Of a stretch of DNA of 64,000 nucleotides, positions 17,467-26,511 are shown in pieces. A program made the translations under genes and the position numbers. Source of the DNA: an uncultured Clostridium sp. Its GTDB lineage: Bacteria; Bacillota; Clostridia; Clostridiales; Clostridiaceae. Position 1 is the first letter of the stretch, and the number at the start of each line of letters is the position of its first letter. Below the pieces are notes generated by a model. It saw nothing but the letters and a program-made list of their open reading frames with translations. It was not told where the DNA came from and ran no database searches. The DNA is taken from contig CAKVEW010000004.1 of NCBI GenBank assembly GCA_934746015.1, positions 1 to 64,000 on the forward strand. The letters run 5' to 3'.

Positions 17467-18237
17467 ATGAATGATGATAAAATAATTATTAATGATTGTA
17501 AAAAATCGCCAAGTTCTTGTTCAACAGTTACTTCAGAGGTACAGCCATTAACTAACCATACTGCAGTAACACCTGATACTATTAAATGTGGGCCTGTAGT
17601 TGTTAAGCTTCCAGTAGTACTGGCAGAAGTAAATGTTACAATTCCTGTTGAAGCTACTATTACATTAGATAAAGAAGTTTTAGAAATTAAGAGAATAAGA
17701 AAGAATGTATTTTTAACTCAATCTCGTATTATTCCATTTTCTGAGGATAATTGCAAAGATAATGGAATACTATTTATAGAAGGATTTATTAAAAAGAATA
17801 TCGAGTATGCAACTAAAACTTATAGTTCAGTTGGGACTCCAAATAATTGTGGGTATATAAGATATTGTACCGTTGAGGTGCCTTTTAACTTTACAACAAG
17901 AATTAACTTTATTAGACAGCCTATTTTTGTTGAAAATACTATTCCTTGTGAAGTAGAATTTTTTACAGATAAACTTAAAGGATGTGATGAATGTTCAGAT
18001 CCTGTAATTGGACATAATCCTTGTGATCAGAGCTCTACCTTTACAGAGATTTTTAATGAAAAACCTTTTACTGAATTAGTAAAAGCAGATATTATTGAAA
18101 TTGATATTAACACAAACTCAACTTCAAATTGTACAACACCTACGGAACAAGTATTTACTAAAGTTACAGAAAAATTAGTATTAAATTTAACTTTAAAGGT
18201 ATTACAAAAACAACAAGTAAAAATAACAGCAATATAA
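17467..18237 (+). CDS. SPOCS/DUF3794-type spore-surface protein (copy 2; CsxC-like)
   Basis: 256-residue paralogue of the preceding gene. VVLAEVNVTIPVEATITLDK, IKRIRKNVFLTQSRIIPF, FIEGFIKKNIEYAT and NEKPFTELVKADI are identical or nearly so; the N-terminal 30 residues and the Cys-rich loop (CDECSDPVIGHNPCDQ) vary most. Cysteine positions in that loop are largely kept, which argues for a structural or cross-linking use. The ribosome binding site AATGGAGG is the same as in copy 1, and a terminator follows at 18282. The spore-coat/exosporium role is inferred from the family. Confidence 0.7.
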   Translation: MNDDKIIINDCKKSPSSCSTVTSEVQPLTNHTAVTPDTIKCGPVVVKLPVVLAEVNVTIPVEATITLDKEVLEIKRIRKNVFLTQSRIIPFSEDNCKDNGILFIEGFIKKNIEYATKTYSSVGTPNNCGYIRYCTVEVPFNFTTRINFIRQPIFVENTIPCEVEFFTDKLKGCDECSDPVIGHNPCDQSSTFTEIFNEKPFTELVKADIIEIDINTNSTSNCTTPTEQVFTKVTEKLVLNLTLKVLQKQQVKITAI

Positions 18238-18281
18238 TTATTGAATAATAGTGAATGAAAAAATTTATTTTATTTAATAAT

Positions 18282-18328
18282 AAAAGCAGATTTGAAACTT
18301 ATTAAAAGAGGTTTTGAATCTGCTTTTA
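18282..18328 (+). terminator. Rho-independent terminator
   Basis: AAAAGCAGATTTGAAAC and GTTTTGAATCTGCTTTT form a long near-perfect stem after the second SPOCS gene. Confidence 0.85.
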
Positions 18329-18432
18329 TAATTTTCCTTAATAACTGTAATAGACATATTTAATTAAAATATGGTAATTTATAAAATATGAACAAAAACA
18401 TTTATTAATAAAAATAGGAGCTACATAAAAAA

Positions 18433-19245
18433 ATGAAAGAAGATTCAAATGTTAGAAAGTATTCAGCTAAAGAATTTAGTGCTATGGTAGGCTTACCTTA
18501 TAGTTCTCTTAGATATTTTGAAAGAATTCAATTATTGAAACCAAAAAAAGAATCAAATAATTATAGAAGCTTTACACATTTTGATGCATTTATATTAAAT
18601 AGATTTAAGCATTTTAGGTCATTAGGAATTAGTGTAGAGGATTCTCTAGGACTTGTTGAAATAAGTGATGCAGATTCCGTTATAGAAAAGCTTGTTGAAA
18701 GAAAAAAAGAAATAGAAAAAGAAATAAAAAAATTAAATGAGCAATTAGAAGGTATAAATAATACTAGAGAAAATTTAGAAATTGTAAAATCAGGAGGAAA
18801 TAATTATGAAATTAAATATATTAAAGATAAGGTGTTTATACCTGCTTCTAAAGGTCTAGATTTTACTATTTCAGAGTATGATACTTTTTCAAAATTTGTA
18901 GATATGTTACCAGTTTCAGAATATTGTAGTCGCATAAAAAATCAGTATATTTATAATAGAGATATGATTCAAAAGGATTATGGAATATCCATGGATTTAG
19001 AGGTGGCAATTGAAAAGGGAATTGATTTAAGTAATCAAGGAGAAGTATTAAAAATGGGGAAATGCTTAGTTTACTATTCCAATAATCATAATAAAAATGA
19101 TAAATTTATTGAATTTATAGAAGATGCTTTAAAATATATTGAAAAAAATAATATGAAAGTTGTGGGAGATATTTATTTTAATGGAGTAAAACTTAAATAT
19201 GAAGATGGAAGCAAGGGATTTATTATATACATACCAATAGAATAA
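18433..19245 (+). CDS. MerR-family regulator, probable activator of the adjacent flavoprotein gene
   Basis: 270-residue regulator. The N-terminal MerR helix-turn-helix and wing (KYSAKEFSAMVGLPYSSLRY, NYRSFTHFDAFILNRFK) occupy residues 10-80. A coiled dimerisation helix (EIEKEIKKLNEQLEGI) follows, and then a C-terminal sensor-like domain of about 140 residues that resembles the GyrI-like/effector-binding layout but is not assigned. The start has AGGAG 11 nt upstream. Eight bases after its stop begins a promoter with a 19-bp spacer and dyad, the architecture MerR proteins act on, so it probably switches on the flavoprotein gene at 19329. The effector is unknown. Confidence 0.8.
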   Translation: MKEDSNVRKYSAKEFSAMVGLPYSSLRYFERIQLLKPKKESNNYRSFTHFDAFILNRFKHFRSLGISVEDSLGLVEISDADSVIEKLVERKKEIEKEIKKLNEQLEGINNTRENLEIVKSGGNNYEIKYIKDKVFIPASKGLDFTISEYDTFSKFVDMLPVSEYCSRIKNQYIYNRDMIQKDYGISMDLEVAIEKGIDLSNQGEVLKMGKCLVYYSNNHNKNDKFIEFIEDALKYIEKNNMKVVGDIYFNGVKLKYEDGSKGFIIYIPIE

Positions 19246-19252
19246 AAAAGTA

Positions 19253-19283
19253 TTGACATTGCACTTAGTGCAACCTTTATACT
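19253..19283 (+). promoter_or_regulatory. MerR-type promoter with 19-bp spacer and operator dyad
   Basis: TTGACA (19253-19258) and TATACT (19278-19283) are separated by 19 bp instead of 17. The spacer begins with the perfect palindrome TTGCACTTAGTGCAA (19259-19273). This is the layout of promoters activated by MerR-family proteins through DNA twisting. Confidence 0.8.
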
Positions 19284-19328
19284 CTGATTTGGATTGATAT
19301 AAATTTGACAAATTAGGGGGAATACTTA

Positions 19329-21227
19329 ATGAGAAAAAGCATGAAAAAATTACTAGCTGGTATTTTATCAATGGTTATGTTACTAGGATTAGTATCATGT
19401 GATGCAGGAAAGAAGAAGGTTTCTTTTACACCAGGAGAATATACAGCAGTTAGTACTGGAAAAAATGGTGATGTGAAAATAAAAACAATATTTGATGAAA
19501 ACTCAATAGTTTCTGTTGAAGTTTTAGAAAGTAATGAAACAGAAGGTATTTCAAATGAAGCTATTGAACGTACAATAAAGTCAATTGTTGATGGACAAAC
19601 ATTAGATGTAGATGCTACATCAGGTGCAAGTTTAACTACTAATGCAATTGTTTCTGCAGTTGAAGATTGCGTAAAGCAAGCTAATGGAGATGTAGAAGCA
19701 TTAAAGAATAATAAAAAAGAAGATACAGCTTCTAAAAAAGAAGAAACTTATGATACAGATATAGTTATAGTTGGTGGTGGTGCTGCAGGTTTAACAGCTG
19801 CAATTAGTGCTTCAGGCTTAGGTGCTAAGGTAATGGTAATAGAAAAAGGTGTAAGCCTTGCTGTTAGTAATGGAGCTAATGCAGGTGGTCCTATAGCTAC
19901 TGGAACTAAGGTTCAAAAAGAAGAAGGAGAGGACCTTACAACAGAAGAATTATTTCAGCATATGTCTGAGTTTGGTAATAGCACAGTTAACGATGCTTTA
20001 CTTCGTAAGACTTTAGAAGTTACAGGCGAAACAATAGATATGTTAGCAGATTTAGGATTAAGTGTTTACTTAAGACAAGATGCTTATGGAGTAGGATTTA
20101 GAGCAAGACATGGAATAAAAGAAAAAGGCTTAGACAGAATGGGCTTCTTAGCAGATAAAATAACTGCTAATGGTGGAACTATAATGTTAGAAACTACTGG
20201 AGAAGAAATTATTTTAGATAAAGATGGAAATGCAGTAGGAATTAAGGCTACAAAGGCAGATGGAACAAAAGTTACTATAAATGCAGATGCAGTATTATTA
20301 GCTACTGGTGGATACTTAGGTGGACAAGAAATAATTGAAAATAAATTTGGTAATATTACAATAAACCCACTTGGTAATACATTATCAACTGGTGATGGAA
20401 TTAACATGACATTAGCAGCAGGTGGAGTAGAAGATAAAAACTGGGGTATAGTTGCAAATGAGTTCTCAGCTTCAAATTCAAAGGCTGGAACTTGGTCTGT
20501 AAATTCAAATCAAAATTTAAGATTTGGTATTTATGGAGGATTACTTGTTAATTCAGAAGGAAATAGATTCTTTAATGAAGAAATAATGGCTTCAGAACCA
20601 TTAAGTGGTGCAGAAGCTACATTAAGATATGGAAAATACTATGCTGTAATGGATGAAGCATATTATAATTCAGTTTGTGAACAAGGTATATTCAAGACTT
20701 TAGGTAGTCCTGAAAATTGGATTGCAGGTGTAAGAAACTTATCTGATGAAGCACCAACATCAAAATCACATGTTAAGGTATTAACAGAAGCAAAAGCTCA
20801 ATTACAAGAAGCAATTGACCAAGGTTGGGCTTATAAAGCTGATACAATTGAAGAGCTAGCAGAAAAGTTTGGACTTGAAAATCTAGTTTCAACAGTAGAA
20901 CAATACAATAAGTATTGCGAAGCAAAGTATGATAGTGAATTCTTAAAGGATCCAACATTCTTAACAGCAATAAATAATGGACCATACTATGTATTTGAAT
21001 ATGAACCAAGTGCATGGTGTACAATTGGTGGAGTTAAAGTTGATGATTCATTAAGAGCATTAGATAAGAATAATGAACCAATTAAAGGGTTATATGTAGC
21101 AGGAGTAGATGCAGGAAGTTTATTTACTGCACCGTACTATGATAATGAAGGTTCAGCATTTGGACTTTCCTTAGGATCAGGAACATTAGCTGGAAGAAAC
21201 ATGTATAAATATATAAAGAATAAATAA
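19329..21227 (+). CDS. Secreted FMN/FAD flavoprotein reductase (fumarate/urocanate reductase family)
   Basis: 632-residue lipoprotein. The lipobox is LLGLVSC near residue 25. An FMN-binding domain (about 30-125) carries DATSGAS; Ser101 is the probable ApbE-dependent FMN attachment site. The FAD domain begins near 145 with DIVIVGGGAAGLTAA and ends with GLYVAGVDAGS and SAFGLSLGSGTLAGRN. There is no haem (CXXCH) domain, so electrons must come from another extracellular or membrane donor. Family members reduce fumarate, urocanate, acrylates or related alkenes as terminal acceptors. The gene is preceded by AGGGGGA and a MerR-type promoter. The acceptor cannot be named from sequence. Confidence 0.85.
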   Translation: MRKSMKKLLAGILSMVMLLGLVSCDAGKKKVSFTPGEYTAVSTGKNGDVKIKTIFDENSIVSVEVLESNETEGISNEAIERTIKSIVDGQTLDVDATSGASLTTNAIVSAVEDCVKQANGDVEALKNNKKEDTASKKEETYDTDIVIVGGGAAGLTAAISASGLGAKVMVIEKGVSLAVSNGANAGGPIATGTKVQKEEGEDLTTEELFQHMSEFGNSTVNDALLRKTLEVTGETIDMLADLGLSVYLRQDAYGVGFRARHGIKEKGLDRMGFLADKITANGGTIMLETTGEEIILDKDGNAVGIKATKADGTKVTINADAVLLATGGYLGGQEIIENKFGNITINPLGNTLSTGDGINMTLAAGGVEDKNWGIVANEFSASNSKAGTWSVNSNQNLRFGIYGGLLVNSEGNRFFNEEIMASEPLSGAEATLRYGKYYAVMDEAYYNSVCEQGIFKTLGSPENWIAGVRNLSDEAPTSKSHVKVLTEAKAQLQEAIDQGWAYKADTIEELAEKFGLENLVSTVEQYNKYCEAKYDSEFLKDPTFLTAINNGPYYVFEYEPSAWCTIGGVKVDDSLRALDKNNEPIKGLYVAGVDAGSLFTAPYYDNEGSAFGLSLGSGTLAGRNMYKYIKNK

Positions 21228-21254
21228 GATAAATAGTTAAGAGCCTAGAACTAA

Positions 21255-21299
21255 AAGATATATTAGCACAGGATAACTGTGTTAATATATCTTTTTTTA
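21255..21299 (+). terminator. Rho-independent terminator
   Basis: AAAGATATATTAGCACAG and CTGTGTTAATATATCTTTTTT form a long stem with a 5-nt loop and T-run. Confidence 0.9.
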
Positions 21300-21320
21300 C
21301 ATGTGGAAATTAAATAATTT

Positions 21321-21360
21321 TGTATTATTTTGTATAAATTTAGGTTATTTTGTGTTAAAA
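21321..21360 (+). repeat. Four 10-bp phased direct repeats
   Basis: TGTATTATTT, TGTATAAATT, TAGGTTATTT and TGTGTTAAAA follow one another in exact 10-bp register, ending about 50 bp before the second propeller kinase gene. One-helical-turn spacing is typical of protein-binding or bent DNA. Confidence 0.5.
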
Positions 21361-21409
21361 TAATGTAGTATTCAAAAGATAAATAATAAAAAGGCGAGGT
21401 AGAAAAAAT

Positions 21410-24400
21410 ATGAAATGCAAATTTTCAATATTTATCTTATTAACATTTATTTTAATAAATATTGTTACTCCTGCAAAAGCCTTTGCAGAATTGGTAAAAA
21501 AAGAAGAGTTTGCAAAATTATCCATTGATGAGGGACTTTCTAATGAGTATGTAACAACAATATTTCAAGATAGCATAGGGTATATGTGGATAGGAACTAT
21601 AGATGGTCTTAATAGGTATGATGGGGAAAAAATAAAAATATATAATTGTAATATTAAAAGCGAGAATTCTTTAAGTTCAACATATATAACGGATATAGAA
21701 GAAGATATATATGGAAACCTTTGGATAGGGACTGATAATGGATTAGATTTTTTAGTTAGAGATACAGATGAAATTATAAGGATGAAGGATGTTCCAAATG
21801 ATAATTATAACTTAGGTGATGTAAAAGTTACTTCAATATTAAAAAGTAGTTATGATGAAAATATTATGCTAGTTGGAACTGAAAATGGATTAATAAAATT
21901 TGATATTAAAAAGAAAAAAATTGAAGCTTTATATAATGATAAAAATGATATAAATTCATTAACTAATTCATCTATAACTTTCTTAAAGGAGGGGAAGAAT
22001 GGCGAGATATGGGTTGGTACTAAGGATGGAATCAATATATTAGATAAAGATTTAAAAATGAATTATAATCATACAGAAATACTTAATGATAAGTTATATA
22101 TATATAATATAGAAATTGATAAACTTGGCAATGCATGGGTATCGACAAAGGAAGGAATTCTCGTTTTTGATTTAAGAGAAAATGAGAATGTCTATGTATG
22201 GATGGTTAATAACGATGGAATAAAAAAGTATTCCACTAAAGAAAAAAAAGTATTAGAGGCTTATGATAATAAACAAGAAGATGAAATTTATAATAATAAT
22301 TGCATCTTGTCCGATAGCGAAAATAATATATGGCTATCTAGTAGTAATGGTATATTAAGATATTCATTAGATAAAAAAGAGACAGAAGTAATAAAAAAAG
22401 ATAAGAATTTTATAAATTCTCTTAGTAGTAACAGTATAACATGTTTTTATGAGGATTTTAATGGAACTATATGGATTGGAACAGATAAGGGAATAAATAT
22501 ATTAAATAGCAATAATCAGTTTAATTCTTTTAATGAAGAAATATATTTAAATAATAAAAATATAGTATCAATATTACAAGAAGATAAATACTTATGGATA
22601 GCAACAAAATATAATGGAATATATATATATGATAATATAACTGGTATTTTAATAGATAGAATAGACAATAGCAATAATAATACAATAAATTTAAGTAACC
22701 AATATATAAAGAGTTTATTTAAATTAAATGATAATTGGATTGTAATTATAACTAATAAGGGATTAATTTCAATTAACACCAGTGAGGGTTTATATAAATA
22801 TCATCTTGTTGAAGAAGGTTATTCTTCAGAATTAAACTATTTATATAATGATGAAGAAAATATTTGGCTTGCATCCACATCTAGTTTTTATTCTTATAAC
22901 ATTAGTACTGGAGAAAAAACATATTATAATGAAGCTTTAAATGAGTTTAATATAAATCCAGGACGTATAAAATATATATTACCAGATTATAAAGATGAAA
23001 ATATTATTTGGCTTGGTGGAATTGACACAGGATTAGTTAAATATCATAAAGAAAAAGGAATTATAGAGCAATATATTGATGATTCTTTAAATAATAATTA
23101 TATAAATTGCATGACTTTTGATAGTTTAGGGAATATATGGATAGGAACCAATGTAGGTCTTAGTAAGTTTGATTTAAATAATAATTTTACTTTATATACT
23201 ACAGCTGATGGATTAACAAATAATTTTATAAATTCAATTTTAGTTGATGATAATGATAATCTTTGGATAAGTACAAACAAAGGCTTAAATAAGTTTGATA
23301 TTGAAAAGAAAAGTTTTGTGAATTTTACTAGAATGGATGGCTTATATGGATATCAATTTAATTCAAATTCTAGTATAAAGCTTAAAAATGGAATAATGAT
23401 ATTTGGAAGCACAAGTGGAGTAACCTATTTTCATCCAGATAATATAGTCTTATCTAATAAAAATAAAAATAAAGTTGTAATTGGAGACATATTAATTGGA
23501 ATGAATAAAGTTATTTATGATGGAGAAGAGTTAGTTTTAGATTACAATGATAAAGACTTATCCATTGACTACTTTGTACCAAACTATGAAAAGTTAAATA
23601 ATATAACTTATGAATACATGCTTGAAGGCATTGATTCAGATTGGATATATATAGATTCTAAAAGTACTTTGGATTTTAAATCCTTAAAGCCTGGGAAATA
23701 TATTCTAAAGTTAAGAGCTAGAGATGCATATGGTGAATTAACAGAAGAGACAGCTATTAATATAAGAGTTAATAGTCCTATATGGAAAACACCTTTAGCT
23801 TATTTGACATACATAGTTATAGTGATAATTATAGTTGCTTATATATTAAATTATGTAAAGATATTACAAAAATTAGTAGCTCAAAAGACAAAGAAGATTA
23901 ATAAGCAATTAGAAGAAAATAAAAGATTAAGTAAAGAAATAATAGATAAAGAAAAGTTAAAAAATGATTATTTCGTGAATTTATCCCATGAACTTAGAAC
24001 CCCGATAAATGTTATATCATCAACAGTACAATTAATAAATTCAATTAATAGGGACAAAGCTATAACATATGAAAAATCTAAGGAGTATATGGATATTATT
24101 GGTAGGAATTGTGATAACTTATTAAAGATAATAAATGATATTATAGATAGTTCTAAAATAGAAACAGGGCATTATGAAATTAATAAGAATAATAATGATA
24201 TAGTGTATATTGTTGAAGAAGCAGCACTTTCTATGAGTAAGTTTATAGAGGACGAGGGTTTATCCTTAATAATTGATCCCGATATTGAAGAAAAAATTAT
24301 TTCTTGTGATAGTACTGAAATAGAAAGAAGTGTAATTAATTTATTGGCTAATGCAGTTAAGTTTACTCCTAAGGGTGGAGAGGTCAGAGTATTCATTAAA

Positions 24401-24661
24401 GAAATTAATAATAATATTGAAATTACAATTGAAGATACAGGAATAGGAATCTCAAAAGAAGATCAAGATTTTATATTTAATAGATTTTCTCAAGTTAAAG
24501 GAACAGGAACTTCAAAAGCAAGTAGCAGTGGTATTGGACTTACTCTTGTTAAGCATATAGCAGAACTTCATGGAGGCTTTGTTAAACTTGAAAGTGAAGT
24601 TAATAAAGGTAGTAGATTTACTATGGTACTTCCAGATATAGTAGAAGGTACTATTGTGTAA
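21410..24661 (+). CDS. Two-component-regulator-propeller sensor histidine kinase (copy 2)
   Basis: 1083-residue paralogue of the kinase at 10332. A signal peptide (FSIFILLTFILINIVTPAKA) leads into Reg_prop blades (GYMWIGTIDGLNRYDG, NIWIGTNVGLSKFD and others), a Y_Y_Y domain, one membrane helix (about 794-815), HisKA with His near 860 (NLSHELRTPIN), N-box NLLANAVKFTPKGGE near 977 and DTGIGIS. It ends right after the ATPase, so it too lacks receiver and DNA-binding domains. It starts behind AAAGGCGAGG. The propeller region, probably outside the cell, is expected to sense glycans or other extracellular ligands, by analogy with Bacteroides hybrid sensors. Its response regulator is not adjacent. 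Confidence 0.85.
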   Translation: MKCKFSIFILLTFILINIVTPAKAFAELVKKEEFAKLSIDEGLSNEYVTTIFQDSIGYMWIGTIDGLNRYDGEKIKIYNCNIKSENSLSSTYITDIEEDIYGNLWIGTDNGLDFLVRDTDEIIRMKDVPNDNYNLGDVKVTSILKSSYDENIMLVGTENGLIKFDIKKKKIEALYNDKNDINSLTNSSITFLKEGKNGEIWVGTKDGINILDKDLKMNYNHTEILNDKLYIYNIEIDKLGNAWVSTKEGILVFDLRENENVYVWMVNNDGIKKYSTKEKKVLEAYDNKQEDEIYNNNCILSDSENNIWLSSSNGILRYSLDKKETEVIKKDKNFINSLSSNSITCFYEDFNGTIWIGTDKGINILNSNNQFNSFNEEIYLNNKNIVSILQEDKYLWIATKYNGIYIYDNITGILIDRIDNSNNNTINLSNQYIKSLFKLNDNWIVIITNKGLISINTSEGLYKYHLVEEGYSSELNYLYNDEENIWLASTSSFYSYNISTGEKTYYNEALNEFNINPGRIKYILPDYKDENIIWLGGIDTGLVKYHKEKGIIEQYIDDSLNNNYINCMTFDSLGNIWIGTNVGLSKFDLNNNFTLYTTADGLTNNFINSILVDDNDNLWISTNKGLNKFDIEKKSFVNFTRMDGLYGYQFNSNSSIKLKNGIMIFGSTSGVTYFHPDNIVLSNKNKNKVVIGDILIGMNKVIYDGEELVLDYNDKDLSIDYFVPNYEKLNNITYEYMLEGIDSDWIYIDSKSTLDFKSLKPGKYILKLRARDAYGELTEETAINIRVNSPIWKTPLAYLTYIVIVIIIVAYILNYVKILQKLVAQKTKKINKQLEENKRLSKEIIDKEKLKNDYFVNLSHELRTPINVISSTVQLINSINRDKAITYEKSKEYMDIIGRNCDNLLKIINDIIDSSKIETGHYEINKNNNDIVYIVEEAALSMSKFIEDEGLSLIIDPDIEEKIISCDSTEIERSVINLLANAVKFTPKGGEVRVFIKEINNNIEITIEDTGIGISKEDQDFIFNRFSQVKGTGTSKASSSGIGLTLVKHIAELHGGFVKLESEVNKGSRFTMVLPDIVEGTIV

Positions 24662-24767
24662 TAATGCAAGTAAATCCGTATTTAATTTTAAGGTTTTAGT
24701 AACATAATTATTAGTGTGTAATATAATGTATTAGTAAGGCCTTAAAATAATATGGAGATGATTGAAT

Positions 24768-25337
24768 ATGTCAAATGAATGTTGTTTTGGACATGGATTA
24801 GACTATGGGCTAGATAATGAATTGCAATATAAATCACTAGTATTTAATGCTGGAACAATGAATGATGCAGATGAAACTGGACCAGATACAGTTCCACTTG
24901 GAAGTGCTAACTCAGCTCTTAGGATAATGGGATGGCTTCTTCCTCAAGGTGACGAAGATGAATACTCACTACCATTTAGTGTTCCAAGAGATGCTTTTAG
25001 TAGCTCTAGAAAAACTAAAGTATTTGTTCATTTATTAACTGATAATTCAAATACACCTACTGGAAATAGGTTTGCAATTAGACTTTCATCATTATTTACT
25101 AAAGTAAATGGTGTTGTAAATATAGCTAATTTAAGAACTATTAATAGGAGAAATATTCGAATTCAAAATTCACCAGGAAATTTTCAATATAACCATTATG
25201 TGCTAGAGTTTGATTTAAATGATATTGTTAGAGCAGAAGATTTTGCATTATTAAGTGTTGCACGTATACCATCTGATAATGATTATGCTGGTGCATTACT
25301 TTTAACTAGTATAGAGTTCAGATATTTAAGTTGCTAA
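24768..25337 (+). CDS. Hypothetical protein, beta-rich, unknown function
   Basis: Not recognised. The 189-residue product has no signal peptide or membrane segment. It starts MSNECCFGHGLDYGLDN and ends in EFRYLSC, with cysteines only at the two ends (Cys5, Cys6 and the final residue). The middle alternates short hydrophobic strands with polar turns (TKVFVHLLTDN, RFAIRLSSLF, YVLEFDLND, LLLTSIEFRYL), as in a jelly-roll or shell-type fold. ATG 24768 is chosen because GGAG (24754) is 10 nt upstream. It is a single-gene unit closed by a terminator. Terminal cysteines and the nearby spore-type genes make a surface-layer role possible, but this is speculation. Confidence 0.7.
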   Translation: MSNECCFGHGLDYGLDNELQYKSLVFNAGTMNDADETGPDTVPLGSANSALRIMGWLLPQGDEDEYSLPFSVPRDAFSSSRKTKVFVHLLTDNSNTPTGNRFAIRLSSLFTKVNGVVNIANLRTINRRNIRIQNSPGNFQYNHYVLEFDLNDIVRAEDFALLSVARIPSDNDYAGALLLTSIEFRYLSC

Positions 25338-25360
25338 GAAGAAAATTAAACTAAAATAAG

Positions 25361-25390
25361 GAGGCTATTGTTAAATGGCCTCTGATTTTT
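25361..25390 (+). terminator. Rho-independent terminator
   Basis: GAGGCTAT and ATGGCCTC pair around a 6-nt loop, followed by a T-rich stretch. Confidence 0.6.
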
Positions 25391-25474
25391 GTTAAAAAAA
25401 TAAATAGGGGTTCTTATTTTAATCATATTATTGATATATTAATATTAAATAACTGAATAAGGAGAGTATTGGGA

Positions 25475-26392
25475 ATGAAGAAGGATTTATATGATATAAG
25501 TATTGGATTAGTTTTAGCTGGCGGGGGGGCTAAAGGGGCATATGAAGTGGGTGTTTATAAAGCACTAAAGGAATTAGAAATTGTAGATAATATAAAAGTT
25601 ATTTCTGGAACATCTATAGGCTCAATTAATGCTCTGTTTTTTGCTATGGGCGATTTGAAAATAATAGAGAGTAGCTGGAATAGTCTTAAATATTCACAAT
25701 TTTTATTTCTTCAGGAGAACTCTTCAGTTTTAGAAAAGATAAAAAATAATAATACAGATGATAATTTATTAGAGAAGATAAGGCTTTGTGATATAGGACT
25801 ATTATCTCAAGAAGGTATAAGAAATTTTATTGAAGAATATATAGATATGAAGGCTATAAAAAAGTCTGGCAAGGAAATATACGTTAATGCATATAACGTA
25901 GACAAGGAAAGACCAGAATATTTTAAGTTAAATGATTTTAGTGAAGAGGAAATTAAGGAAAGAGTGCTTGCATCCTGTGCGGTTCCCCATCTTTTCAAGC
26001 CTATGATTATTGATGGTATGAGATATGCAGATGGTGGGATAAATTCACCTTTATATTCTAAAAATAATGTAGATAATGTACCGATTTATCCAATGAAAAG
26101 TTATGACTGCGATATTATAATTGTTGTTCATTTATCTTATAAGAATAATATAGATAGAAATGGCTTGGAGAGTAGTAGGATAATAGAGATTTATCCATCC
26201 ACTCCATTAGAAATAATAAATGGAATAGGAACTATTAATATAAAAAAGGATACTATTGAACATAATATTGAACTTGGATATAGGGATGCTATGGTAATAA
26301 TTGCACCTATGATAATAGACATTTTAAAAGGAAGAAGCATAGATGCTTTAGTAGAAAAAAATTATGAGAATAATAAAAAATTAAAAATATAG
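25475..26392 (+). CDS. Patatin-like phospholipase
   Basis: 305-residue cytoplasmic serine acyl hydrolase. The oxyanion motif GGGAKGAYEVGVYKAL lies at residues 14-30, the nucleophile elbow is GTSIGS (Ser in GXSXG), and the catalytic Asp is in YADGGINSP. The Ser-Asp dyad arrangement is that of the patatin/RssA family. ATG 25475 is chosen because GGAGAG is 8 nt upstream; an in-frame TTG at 25469 is too close to it. Members hydrolyse phospholipids or act in membrane remodelling, but the substrate here is unknown. A bidirectional terminator separates it from convergent asnB. Confidence 0.88.
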   Translation: MKKDLYDISIGLVLAGGGAKGAYEVGVYKALKELEIVDNIKVISGTSIGSINALFFAMGDLKIIESSWNSLKYSQFLFLQENSSVLEKIKNNNTDDNLLEKIRLCDIGLLSQEGIRNFIEEYIDMKAIKKSGKEIYVNAYNVDKERPEYFKLNDFSEEEIKERVLASCAVPHLFKPMIIDGMRYADGGINSPLYSKNNVDNVPIYPMKSYDCDIIIVVHLSYKNNIDRNGLESSRIIEIYPSTPLEIINGIGTINIKKDTIEHNIELGYRDAMVIIAPMIIDILKGRSIDALVEKNYENNKKLKI

Positions 26393-26432
26393 ATATTGAT
26401 TTTCTTAAAGGATATTCATTTACCTAATTAAT

Positions 26433-26475
26433 AAATGCACACCTACTAATAAAAAAAGTAATGGTGTGCATTTTA
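26433..26475. terminator. Bidirectional terminator
   Basis: AAATGCACACC and GGTGTGCATTTT form a strong stem between the convergent patatin and asnB genes. Confidence 0.8.
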
Positions 26476-26511
26476 ATTATATATATCAGTAATTTTAATT
26501 AAGTCTAAAAA

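Noticed and set aside
20084-20407. 107-codon minus-strand frame in the flavoprotein gene
   Set aside because: Shadow of a strongly supported coding sequence.
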